From Demequina sp. NBRC 110054 (lineage in GTDB: Bacteria; Actinomycetota; Actinomycetes; Actinomycetales; Demequinaceae): DNA of 64,000 nt. Positions 26,490 through 33,559 of the stretch are shown piece after piece; position 1 is the first letter of the stretch; each line of letters begins with the position of its first letter. The position numbers and the translations under genes were made by a program. The DNA is taken from assembly GCF_002090115.1 (NCBI RefSeq), contig NZ_BBRK01000004.1, positions 1,860,001-1,924,000 on the forward strand. The letters run 5' to 3'. The notes under the pieces are model-generated. The model saw only the letters and a list, made by a program, of their open reading frames with translations, was not told the DNA's origin and searched no databases.

Positions 26490-27224
26490 TCAGACAGCCG
26501 GACGCGCGCCCATGATCGCGGTGCCGACGCGCACCATCGTCGCGCCCTCGGCGATCGCCCACTCGAGGTCGCCCGACATCCCCATCGACAGCTCCCACGC
26601 GTCGCGAAGGGAGTACTTTCCGCGCTCCGACTCGATCAGCGCCGTGTCGCGGATCTCGCGCAGCCGTCGGTAGCCCGCGCGGACCGCGCCCTCGTCCGAG
26701 GAGTTCAGGCCGATCGTCATGAAGCCCGTCACCGTGAGCGAGGGGAGCGCCTGCACGTCGGCGGCGAGCGCGAGCGCGTCGTCCGGGTCGACGCCTGCCT
26801 TCGAGTCCTCGCCCGAGACGTTCACCTGGATCATCACTGAGAGCTCCTTCTCCCGCTCGGACGCGAGCCGGGACAGCCGCTCGGCGAGCCTCAGCGAGTC
26901 CACGGTCTGGATGCAGCTCGCGAAGTCCACGGCAGTCGCCGCCTTGTTGCGCTGGAGCTGGCCGATCACATGCACCTCGGCGCCCGTCTCCGCGAGCGCG
27001 GGGCCCTTCACCGCGAGCTCCTGCATGCGCGACTCGCCCACGAGCGTGCCCCCGGCGGCGACCACGGCGCGCGCCGCATCGGCGTCCCACGTCTTGGTCG
27101 CGACCAGCAGCCGTACTCCCGCGCCCGCGCGCCCGCACGACGCCTCGGCGACGTGGATGCGCGCCTTGGCCTCGGCGATCGCGGCGGCGGGGTCCCAGTC
27201 GGCCAGCGGGGGGTTGAGCTCCAT
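26490..27224 (-). CDS. YggS-family PLP homeostasis protein
   Basis: 244 residues. It is a single PLP-binding alanine-racemase-like barrel without the second domain. Motifs: RLLVATKTWDADAARAVVAA (the PLP lysine is in VATKT), TLVGESRMQELAVKGPAL (usually GENRVQE), HVIGQLQRNKAATAV (usually H.IG.LQ.NK), FMTIGLNSSDEG, and LSMGMSGDLEWAIAEGATMV followed by RVGTAIMG. These proteins bind PLP and keep vitamin B6 and amino acid pools balanced. No enzymatic turnover is established. The ATG overlaps the stop of ybaK (TGATG), so the two are coupled. Confidence 0.9.
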   Translation of the reverse strand: MELNPPLADWDPAAAIAEAKARIHVAEASCGRAGAGVRLLVATKTWDADAARAVVAAGGTLVGESRMQELAVKGPALAETGAEVHVIGQLQRNKAATAVDFASCIQTVDSLRLAERLSRLASEREKELSVMIQVNVSGEDSKAGVDPDDALALAADVQALPSLTVTGFMTIGLNSSDEGAVRAGYRRLREIRDTALIESERGKYSLRDAWELSMGMSGDLEWAIAEGATMVRVGTAIMGARPAV

Positions 27225-27724
27225 CAGTTCTCCTTCGCGATGTCCGCCACGACCGCGTCGGTCAGCCGGATGAGATCGGCGGGGGCGAGCGAGATGTCCA
27301 TCCCGCGTCGGCCTCCCGAGACGTAGATGACGTCGAACAGCTCGGCGGTCTCGTCGAGCGCCGTAGGATGCGCGTGGCGCTGGCCGAGCGGCGAGATACC
27401 GCCCACGACGTAGCCCGTGGCGCGCTCGGCGTGCTTCGGGTCGGCCATCTCGGCGCGCTTGGCGCCGAACGCCTTGGCGAGCGCCTTGAGGTCGAGCAGG
27501 CCGTCCACGGGGACGATGCCGACGGTCAGGTGGCCGTCGACCTCGGCGCACAGCGTCTTGAAGACCTGCTCGGGCTCGATGCCGAGCGCGGTCGCCGCCT
27601 CCATCCCGAAGCTGAGGTCCGTCGAGGGGTCGTGCTCGTACTCGTGCACGCCGTGCGCGACGCCCGCCTCGATCAGGGCGTGGATCGCGGGCGTGCTGCC
27701 GCCGGCGGCGTGCTTGCGGGACAT
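27224..27724 (-). CDS. ybaK: Cys-tRNA(Pro)/Cys-tRNA deacylase YbaK
   Basis: 166 residues. This is a YbaK/ProX editing-domain fold with TPAIHALIEAGVAHGVHEYE at the start, the conserved LKALAKAFGAKRAEMADPKH and GYVVGGISPLGQRH (the GGISP..Q motif of the YbaK subgroup), and the C-terminal MDISLAPADLIRLTDAVVAD. The enzyme hydrolyses Cys-tRNA(Pro) made in error by prolyl-tRNA synthetase. It is first in a two-gene unit with yggS. A CACAAT box 6 bases before ATG 27724 suggests leaderless initiation. The coding DNA contains a GGACGATGC copy at 27511-27519. Cytosolic. Confidence 0.9.
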   Translation of the reverse strand: MSRKHAAGGSTPAIHALIEAGVAHGVHEYEHDPSTDLSFGMEAATALGIEPEQVFKTLCAEVDGHLTVGIVPVDGLLDLKALAKAFGAKRAEMADPKHAERATGYVVGGISPLGQRHAHPTALDETAELFDVIYVSGGRRGMDISLAPADLIRLTDAVVADIAKEN

Positions 27725-27730
27725 GGGTCC

Positions 27731-27736
27731 ATTGTG
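27731..27736 (-). promoter_or_regulatory. -10 box CACAAT before ybaK
   Basis: CACAAT (minus strand) ends 6 bases before ATG 27724, divergent from the rnhA promoter. Confidence 0.45.
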
Positions 27737-27799
27737 TCGCGTCTCGAGCGCAGGGTCGTCGCATGAGCCGTGCGCGACGCCGAGCCCGCCGAGTCCGGC

Positions 27800-27805
27800 T
27801 ACCGT
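27800..27805 (+). promoter_or_regulatory. -10 box TACCGT, leaderless rnhA transcript
   Basis: TACCGT ends 6 bases before GTG 27812 and fixes that start. Confidence 0.55.
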
Positions 27806-27811
27806 ATGCGG

Positions 27812-28258
27812 GTGGCTGACGAGACTCTGACCAAGGTCGACATGTGGACCGACGGCGCATGCAAGGGCAACCCCGGACCCGGAGGCTGGGGCGTGCTGAT
27901 GCGCTCCGCGGGCCGCGAGAAGGAGCTCTTCGGCGGCGAGAAGGTCACGACCAACAACCGCATGGAGCTCATGGCGGTCATCGAGGGCCTCAAGACCCTC
28001 AACCGGCGCTGCGACGTCACCCTCCACGTGGACTCCCAGTACGTGAAGAACGGCGCCCAGTCGTGGATGAAGGGCTGGAAGCGCAACGGCTGGAAGACCT
28101 CGAACAAGCAGCCCGTGAAGAACGTGGAGCTGTGGAAGGCGCTCGACGAGCAGCTCGGTCGTCACGACATCACCTGGGTGTGGGTCAAGGGCCACGCGGG
28201 CGACCCCGGCAACGAGAAGGCCGACGAGCTCGCCAACCGGGGCACCCCGAAGGCGTAG
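27812..28258 (+). CDS. rnhA: Ribonuclease HI
   Basis: 148 residues, close to the 155 of E. coli RNase HI. GTG 27812 is set by the leaderless promoter. Catalytic acids are visible: Asp14 in [18 protein letters not shown], Glu52 in [13 protein letters not shown], Asp74 in [10 protein letters not shown], and the C-terminal Asp in [10 protein letters not shown], preceded by the flexible-loop His in VKGHAGDPG. The basic protrusion ([20 protein letters not shown]) for hybrid binding is retained. It cleaves RNA in RNA-DNA hybrids during replication and R-loop removal. Monocistronic, divergent from ybaK. Confidence 0.95.
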   Translation: MADETLTKVDMWTDGACKGNPGPGGWGVLMRSAGREKELFGGEKVTTNNRMELMAVIEGLKTLNRRCDVTLHVDSQYVKNGAQSWMKGWKRNGWKTSNKQPVKNVELWKALDEQLGRHDITWVWVKGHAGDPGNEKADELANRGTPKA

Positions 28259-28276
28259 ATTTCTGCTCGGACCCAG

Positions 28277-28319
28277 GGACGATGCTGGGGTGGCCGCGGG
28301 AACAGGACGGGGACGATGC
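28277..28319 (+). repeat. Two GGACGATGC copies before the EamA gene
   Basis: Copies at 28277-28285 and 28311-28319. The second directly abuts the TCGGAT box. Confidence 0.8.
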
Positions 28320-28325
28320 TCGGAT
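28320..28325 (+). promoter_or_regulatory. Possible -10 box TCGGAT before the EamA gene
   Basis: TCGGAT ends 7 bases before GTG 28333. It is a weaker match than most in the window. Confidence 0.35.
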
Positions 28326-28332
28326 CGGGTGG

Positions 28333-29265
28333 GTGCGCGTGAGCGGCCGCTTCGCAGCCGTCGGCGCGCTTGTTCTCACGTCGATCCTGTGGGGCACGAC
28401 GGGCACCGCAGCGACCTTCGCGCCCGACGCGGGCCCGCTCGCGATCGGCGCCGCGGCGCTCGGCATCGGTGGCGTCCTGCAGGCGGTCATCGCGATCCCG
28501 GCCCTGCGCCGGGACGCCGGCACCCTCAAGGCCGAGTGGAGCATCGTCCTGATCGGCGCCGTGGCCGTCGCGATCTACCCGCTCGCGTTCTACTCGTCGA
28601 TGCACCTCGCGGGCGTGGCCATCGGGACGACGGTGTCGCTCGCGTCGGCGCCGCTCGCCGCCGGCGTCCTGGAGCGCGTGGTCGACGGGACGCGGTTGAG
28701 CAGGACGTGGGCCGTCGCCGCGGGGCTCGGCGTCGTCGGCGCGGCCCTGCTGAGCGCGTCCGATCTCTCGGGTCATGCGGGTGCCGACGGCGGGACAGCG
28801 TGGGGCGTGCTGCTCGGCCTGGTCGCGGGCGCAACCTATGCGACGTACTCGTGGGCCGCGCGGCGGCTCATGCAGGCTGGCGCGTCTCGCGGCGCGTCGA
28901 TGGGGGCCGTGTTCGGCCTGGGTGGCGCGCTGCTCATGCCCGTGCTGCTCGCGACGGGCGCACCCCTCGTCGCGACCCCCGAGGCCGTCGCCGTCGCGGC
29001 GTACATGGCGCTGGTGCCGATGTTCGCGGGCTACGTGCTGTTCGGTTTCGGGCTCGCGACGGTTGGCGCGTCCACGGCGACGACGATCACGCTGCTTGAG
29101 CCAGCCGTCGCCGCGGTGCTCGCCTTCGTCGTGGTGGGGGAGCGGCTCGGGACGCTCGGCTGGGTGGGCCTCGCGCTCATCGGCGTCGTGCTGGTGCTGC
29201 TCGCGCTCGCGCCGAGCGCGGCGGACGACGCCACGGGCGAGCCGGAGCTCGAGTCTCGGCTCTAG
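28333..29265 (+). CDS. EamA-family (DMT) transporter
   Basis: 310 residues from GTG 28333. A GTG at 28339 is also possible. Ten hydrophobic helices form two EamA repeats: the first begins GALVLTSILWGTTGTAATFA, the second TAWGVLLGLVAGATYATYSW. The helix ending repeat two contains ATTITLLEPAVAAVLAFVVV followed by the typical GERLG. DMT proteins of this type export amino acids or metabolites by proton exchange. The substrate is unknown. The C-terminal tail is acidic. It is a single gene, convergent with the secreted-protein gene. Two copies of the dispersed GGACGATGC motif sit just upstream. Confidence 0.85.
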   Translation: MRVSGRFAAVGALVLTSILWGTTGTAATFAPDAGPLAIGAAALGIGGVLQAVIAIPALRRDAGTLKAEWSIVLIGAVAVAIYPLAFYSSMHLAGVAIGTTVSLASAPLAAGVLERVVDGTRLSRTWAVAAGLGVVGAALLSASDLSGHAGADGGTAWGVLLGLVAGATYATYSWAARRLMQAGASRGASMGAVFGLGGALLMPVLLATGAPLVATPEAVAVAAYMALVPMFAGYVLFGFGLATVGASTATTITLLEPAVAAVLAFVVVGERLGTLGWVGLALIGVVLVLLALAPSAADDATGEPELESRL

Positions 29266-29307
29266 GCCCGCCCGCAGTGCGTCGCCACGTCCCGGAGATC
29301 GGGGTCG

Positions 29308-30249
29308 TCAGGACTTCTTCCCTCCTGGTGTCACCGCGAGATAGATGCTCACGGAGTGCCCGTCCTCGCTGATCTCCATGTCGTTCACTCCGGGCTCGGA
29401 CTCGGTCGTGAGCTCGTCGTCGGCGACCTGGTCGAGGATCTCGTCGGCCGTCACGGTCGTCGGCAGCGTCACCGTCAGGCGGTAGGTGCCGACCGCGGGC
29501 AGGTCCTCGTACTGACCCCAGTTGTAGCCGTAGACGATCGCGCCCATCGAGTTGAGCTCCGCCGACATCGTCACGTGGTCGAGCAGCGTCGCGACGTTCT
29601 CGTGAGAATCGTCGACCAGGGCGATCGTGAGTGTCACGCCTGGCGCCCAGACGCGCATCGCTGTGGCGTTGTCGGTGCCGTCCGTCGTGTCGATCGCGTA
29701 GGCGGTGCCATCGGTGCCGAAGCCGAGGAAGCGGTCCGTGCCCTTCTTCTGGCTCGGCAGTGGCGCGTTGAGCGACTGCATCTCGTAGCCGGTCATGACT
29801 GCGCCGGACACGGTGCCGTCGGTGAAGTCGAGCAGGCCCGCCTCGACGCGGATCTGCTTGCCGGCCTTGAGCGCCGTGGTGCCGACAAGGTTGTCGCCCC
29901 AGTCGAAGGTCACGGTCGCGTCCGAGGCCACCGTGCACGAGGCCATCCACTGCGCGAGCGTCTGCTGCTCCCACAGGGTCGTGGCGCTCCCGCCGTCGGC
30001 ATCGGCCGCGATGCCGTCATCGCCGGGAGCCTGCGGCGACAGGCCGCAGTCGCCCGGAAGGTCGTATCCAGGCGTCTCGAGCGTGCGGAACGATCCGCCG
30101 ATGAAGACGGTCGGCACGGAGAGGTTGTTCACGTACTCCTCCCCGCCTCCCTTCGGTCCCTGCGCCTTGTCGCTCTTGGCCTGCGCGGGCGCCGCGATCG
30201 CGATTGCGGCGAGCGCGAGTGCCGCGACCGCCAGTGTTCCCCTCTGCAT
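29308..30249 (-). CDS. Secreted protein of unknown function
   Basis: 313 residues from ATG 30249, with GAGAGGGG as Shine-Dalgarno. A Sec signal peptide (MQRGTLAVAALALAAIAIAA, cleavage near APAQAKS) precedes a short linker KSDKAQGPKGGGE and a beta-rich mature part. Two cysteines (GDCGLSP and MASCTVAS) could form a disulphide. Sequence such as TVTFDWGDNLVGTTALKAGK and GVTLTIALVDDSHENVATLL suggests an Ig-like or beta-sandwich fold. No catalytic motif was seen. It is alone, convergent with an EamA gene. A GTGTG-TGC-CACAC palindrome lies 40 bases upstream. Homology outside actinobacteria is not apparent to me. Confidence 0.75.
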   Translation of the reverse strand: MQRGTLAVAALALAAIAIAAPAQAKSDKAQGPKGGGEEYVNNLSVPTVFIGGSFRTLETPGYDLPGDCGLSPQAPGDDGIAADADGGSATTLWEQQTLAQWMASCTVASDATVTFDWGDNLVGTTALKAGKQIRVEAGLLDFTDGTVSGAVMTGYEMQSLNAPLPSQKKGTDRFLGFGTDGTAYAIDTTDGTDNATAMRVWAPGVTLTIALVDDSHENVATLLDHVTMSAELNSMGAIVYGYNWGQYEDLPAVGTYRLTVTLPTTVTADEILDQVADDELTTESEPGVNDMEISEDGHSVSIYLAVTPGGKKS

Positions 30250-30555
30250 TTCCCCTCTCCTCCCGTGGGGGCGGTGGGGCATCCGGAAGTGTGTGCCACA
30301 CCGTCCGGGACGCGGCGCCTTTGCCGCGACCCATACCTTCCGTGCTACGCCTCGGGCGCGCGGACGCAAGGGACGAAGGTCCCTCTCGAGTCGGCGTGGG
30401 TGGCTGGGCAAGTCGGTGTGGCGGGGCGCCCCGGTATGGCGCGGCTGGGCGCGTCGGGAGACTGCGCGGCGCCTGCGCGCCGCATTCTGAGGAATAGGCG
30501 TGCCACGGGCCGCGGTTGGACCCGATGACGACTCACGAAGACAGCAGGGAGACGC
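30250..30555. other. Non-coding stretch between secreted-protein gene and mscS-like gene
   Basis: 306 bases between divergent genes. It contains a nested inverted repeat at 30283-30308 (CCGGA...TCCGG around GTGTG-TGC-CACAC at 30289-30301), a possible operator for the secreted-protein gene. GGGAG near 30547 serves the rightward gene. Nothing else is recognisable. Confidence 0.5.
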
Positions 30556-31761
30556 ATGCTTGAGGACGGGTTGCAGGTACTGATCGCTGTGGGGATCAGC
30601 GTCGGCGGGGCTCTCGTCGCGCTGATCGTGGTCGAGGCCCTCATGAGGCTCATCGCGCGCCGCAGCGAGTGGGCGCGTGGCCTCAAGGCCCAGGTGCGCC
30701 GCCCGTTCCGGGTGCTCGCGATCGTGCTGGGCCTGTGGATCGGGCTGCGTGCGGCGCTCATCGGCGCCGACTGGTGGCACGGCTTCACACGCATCTTCAC
30801 GATCGCGGCCGTCGTCATCGTCGCGTGGCTGCTGATCGCGCTCGTGCAGTTCTTCTCCGACATCGCGCTCGGCTACAGCAAGATCGACGTGCCGGACAAC
30901 GGCCTCGCCCGGCGCCTGCGCACGCAGACGCTCATCGTGAAGCGGCTCGCGATCGCGCTCATCGTCGTGATCGCGGTGGGCGGCATCCTGTTCACCTTCG
31001 ACGAGGTGCGCGCGGTCGGGGCGAGCGTGCTCGCCTCGGCGGGCATCGCCTCGATCGTCGCGGGCCTCGCGGCGCAGTCGGTGCTCGGCAACATGTTCGC
31101 GGGCGTGCAGCTCGTCTTCTCCGATGCGCTGCGCGTCGACGACGTGATCGTCGCCCGCGGCGAGTGGGGCCGGGTCGGCGAGATCACGCTGAGCTACGTG
31201 GTTCTCGACCTGTGGGACGACCGGCGCCTGGTGCTGCCGTGCACCTACTTCACGACGACTCCGTACGAGAACTGGACGCGGCAGGGCTCGGAGCTGCTCG
31301 GCTCGGTCGAGTTCGACCTCGACTGGCGGGTCTCCCCGCAGAAGATGCGCGAGCACCTTGAGACGGTCCTCACCCAGACGCCGCTGTACGACGGCCGCGC
31401 GAACGTGCTCCAGGTGACCGAGGCGACCGGGGGCTACGTGCGGGTCCGCATCCTCGTCACGGCCAAGGACGCCCCGACGCTGTACGACCTGCGCTGCTTC
31501 GTGCGCGAGGCGATGGTGCTGTGGATCCAGTCCGTGCTCCCGGACGCCGCGCCCGCCCAGCGCATCCTGCTGTCGGAGCAGAAGGCGAACCCGACGCGCC
31601 GGTCGCTCAAGCCCGAGGTCGCGGGCGAGACCGGGCTGTTCCATGGGTCCCCGGAGGCCGAGGAGCGCGCGAGCGCCTTCACCCAGGCGATTCCGCGCGA
31701 CCAGCTCGAGCAGGAGATCGGCGAGATCTCCCCGGCGCCCGAGGAGCCGCGCCGCGACTGA
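30556..31761 (+). CDS. MscS-type mechanosensitive ion channel
   Basis: 401 residues from ATG 30556 with GGGAG at about 7 bases. Four to five TM helices occupy 8-190. The pore helix TM3 is SVLASAGIASIVAGLAAQSV, with the alternating Ala/Gly pattern of MscS, followed by LGNMFAGVQLVFSDALRVDD and the beta domain with VIVARGEWGRVGEITLSYVV and LVLPCTYFTTTPYENWTRQG (usual P.....NWTR motif). A charged, disordered C-terminal tail of about 50 residues (PEAEERASAFTQAIP and onward) is extra compared with E. coli MscS. It should open on membrane tension during hypo-osmotic shock. Monocistronic or followed by yigZ, which has its own promoter. Confidence 0.9.
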   Translation: MLEDGLQVLIAVGISVGGALVALIVVEALMRLIARRSEWARGLKAQVRRPFRVLAIVLGLWIGLRAALIGADWWHGFTRIFTIAAVVIVAWLLIALVQFFSDIALGYSKIDVPDNGLARRLRTQTLIVKRLAIALIVVIAVGGILFTFDEVRAVGASVLASAGIASIVAGLAAQSVLGNMFAGVQLVFSDALRVDDVIVARGEWGRVGEITLSYVVLDLWDDRRLVLPCTYFTTTPYENWTRQGSELLGSVEFDLDWRVSPQKMREHLETVLTQTPLYDGRANVLQVTEATGGYVRVRILVTAKDAPTLYDLRCFVREAMVLWIQSVLPDAAPAQRILLSEQKANPTRRSLKPEVAGETGLFHGSPEAEERASAFTQAIPRDQLEQEIGEISPAPEEPRRD

Positions 31762-31779
31762 CGCGGACCCCGGCGGCGC

Positions 31780-31785
31780 TACCCT
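31780..31785 (+). promoter_or_regulatory. -10 box TACCCT, leaderless yigZ transcript
   Basis: TACCCT ends 6 bases before GTG 31792. Confidence 0.55.
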
Positions 31786-31791
31786 GCGTGG

Positions 31792-32445
31792 GTGACCTCC
31801 ACGCCGCTCCCGTCCACGATCGCGGCACCGGTCGAGCACACTCTCGAGGTCAAGCGATCGGTATTCCTCACCCACCTCGAGCCCGTGCGCTCGATGGAGG
31901 AGGCCGACGCGATCATCGCCGCGATCCGCAAGGAGCACTGGGACGCGCGCCACCACTGCACCGCGCTCATCATCGGGCCGAACGCCGACCGCCAGCGCTC
32001 GAACGACGACGGCGAGCCCGCCGGCACCGCGGGCGTGCCGATGCTCGAGGTCCTGCGGCATCGTCACGTGACGGACCTGGTCGCGATAGTCACGCGCTGG
32101 TTCGGCGGCACTCTTCTGGGTGCGGGCGGCCTGGTGCGCGCGTACGGCTCCGCGGTCTCCGAGACGCTCGACGCGGCGACGGTCGTCGAGCGCGTGCACC
32201 TCACCCAGGTCACCGCGGACGTGCCGCACGCCGACGCCGGCCGCGTCCTCGCCTTCCTCCACCAGTGGGCCGATGCGCACGCCGCGGTCCTCGACGACCC
32301 CGAGTACGCCGCCGAGGCGCGCTTGTCTGTCCGCGTCGCCCCGGCCGACGTCCCCACCCTCGAGGCCGACCTCGCTGCCCTCACCGCGGGAAGCATCGTC
32401 CCCGTGCGGGGAGAGACTCGCGTCGTCGACCGCCCGCGCGGCTGA
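31792..32445 (+). CDS. YigZ/IMPACT-family protein
   Basis: 217 residues. The N-terminal UPF0029 domain begins EVKRSVFLTHLEPVRSMEEA and has ARHHCTALIIGPNADRQRSN, then DDGEPAGTAGVPMLEVL and ATRWFGG-like IVTRWFGGTLLGAGGLVRAY, the hallmark of the family. The C-terminal DUF1949 ferredoxin-like domain (about 140-205) is present but divergent. Relatives bind ribosomes or nucleic acids and affect translation and proline metabolism. Precise activity is unsettled. GTG 31792 is fixed by the leaderless promoter. Coding DNA holds a GCATCGTCC copy at 32393-32401. Cytosolic. Confidence 0.88.
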   Translation: MTSTPLPSTIAAPVEHTLEVKRSVFLTHLEPVRSMEEADAIIAAIRKEHWDARHHCTALIIGPNADRQRSNDDGEPAGTAGVPMLEVLRHRHVTDLVAIVTRWFGGTLLGAGGLVRAYGSAVSETLDAATVVERVHLTQVTADVPHADAGRVLAFLHQWADAHAAVLDDPEYAAEARLSVRVAPADVPTLEADLAALTAGSIVPVRGETRVVDRPRG

Positions 32446-32547
32446 GACGGCGAGTCGGGGCGCTTGGACCGGGCGCTCCGCTTTCGCGAAGGCGCGCCGA
32501 GGGGCAGGCTGGGTGCCATACGGACGATGCTGCGATGAAGGAGCGTC

Positions 32548-33531
32548 ATGGAGGACAGGCTGAGGGTCGCGGTGGTCGGCACGGGCTGGTGGGGCGGCGA
32601 GCATGCGCGCATCTTCGCGAGGCGGCGCGACACCGAGCTCGTCGCGATGGTGGGGCGCACGCCGGCCAAGACCGAGCGGGTGGCCGCAGAGTGGAACACT
32701 CGCCCGTACACGGATCTGGACACGATGCTCGACGTCGAGCGGCCCGACATCGTGACGCTCGCGCTGCCCAACGAGGCACACTTCGAGCCCACGATGCACC
32801 TCATCGGGCGCGGCGTGCCGTTGTTGCTCGAGAAGCCCCTGGTGTTCCGCAGGGAGCAGGCCGACGCGATCATCGCCGCCGCCGAGGAGAAGCACCTCTT
32901 CCTCGCCTTCAACCTCAACCATCGCTATGCCGAGCCCGTGCAGAGAGCCAAGGCCGCGATCGACGCGGGTGAGCTCGGGGACATCGTCTTCGCGACGTGG
33001 CGCTTCGGAGGCGAGCCGAACTTCGGCGAGGAGCCCTGGGGCAACCTCGTGGAGACGCAGGTGCACGGCCTCGACATGCTCGAGCACCTTGCCGGCCCGA
33101 TCCGCTCCGTCATGGCGCAGGCGACGGACAGCACGCGCGCGGGCTTCTACACGACGCTCGCCGTCGCGCTCGAGTTCGCGAGCGGGGCGGTCGGCTCGCT
33201 CGTCGGGTCGTACGACTCCTCGTACGCGTACCCCGACACCCAGTACATCGAGGTCAACGGCACGGAAGGACGCGCGCTGATCCAGGACACGGTCAAGCGC
33301 GTGACGCTGCAGAAGGTCGGTGACGAGGCCAGGCAGGTGTGGGAGCCGGGCTATTTCAACGACGAGGCCCGCACGTTCGTCTACACCTTCGACCGCCACG
33401 TCGAGGCGATCCTCGCCGCGTTCCGCGCGGGGGAGGAGCCGCCGATCCACGCGAGGGAGGGTCTGCGCGCGCTGCGGCTCGCGGACGCGATCATCGAATC
33501 GTTCGAGAAGGGGGTGCGCGTCCAGGTGTAG
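32548..33531 (+). CDS. Gfo/Idh/MocA-family oxidoreductase
   Basis: 327 residues from ATG 32548, AAGGAG at 32536-32541. The N-terminal Rossmann fold has VAVVGTGWWGGEHARIFARR (GxGxxG type), then TLALPNEAHFEPTMHLIGRG and the family EKP motif in VPLLLEKPLVFRREQ. The C-terminal alpha/beta domain has LAFNLNHRYAEPVQRAKAAI, ETQVHGLDMLEHLAGPIRSV (HxLD, with catalytic His) and SLVGSYDSSYAYPDTQYIEV. It is expected to be an NAD(P)-dependent dehydrogenase acting on a sugar, inositol or related polyol. The substrate cannot be stated. Downstream at 16 bases is the MalT-like regulator's own -10 box. A GGACGATGC copy lies at 32522-32530. Confidence 0.87.
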   Translation: MEDRLRVAVVGTGWWGGEHARIFARRRDTELVAMVGRTPAKTERVAAEWNTRPYTDLDTMLDVERPDIVTLALPNEAHFEPTMHLIGRGVPLLLEKPLVFRREQADAIIAAAEEKHLFLAFNLNHRYAEPVQRAKAAIDAGELGDIVFATWRFGGEPNFGEEPWGNLVETQVHGLDMLEHLAGPIRSVMAQATDSTRAGFYTTLAVALEFASGAVGSLVGSYDSSYAYPDTQYIEVNGTEGRALIQDTVKRVTLQKVGDEARQVWEPGYFNDEARTFVYTFDRHVEAILAAFRAGEEPPIHAREGLRALRLADAIIESFEKGVRVQV

Positions 33532-33547
33532 CCGAGGCGCGGCCCCC

Positions 33548-33553
33548 TACGCT
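33548..33553 (+). promoter_or_regulatory. -10 box TACGCT, leaderless LuxR regulator transcript
   Basis: TACGCT ends 6 bases before ATG 33560. Confidence 0.55.
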
Positions 33554-33559
33554 GGGCCC

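Noticed and set aside
29308..33450. 1380-codon minus-strand open frame running under mscS, yigZ and the Gfo/Idh gene
   Set aside because: Only the last 313 codons, starting with a signal peptide and ribosome site at 30249, look like a gene. The rest is antisense to well-defined genes.
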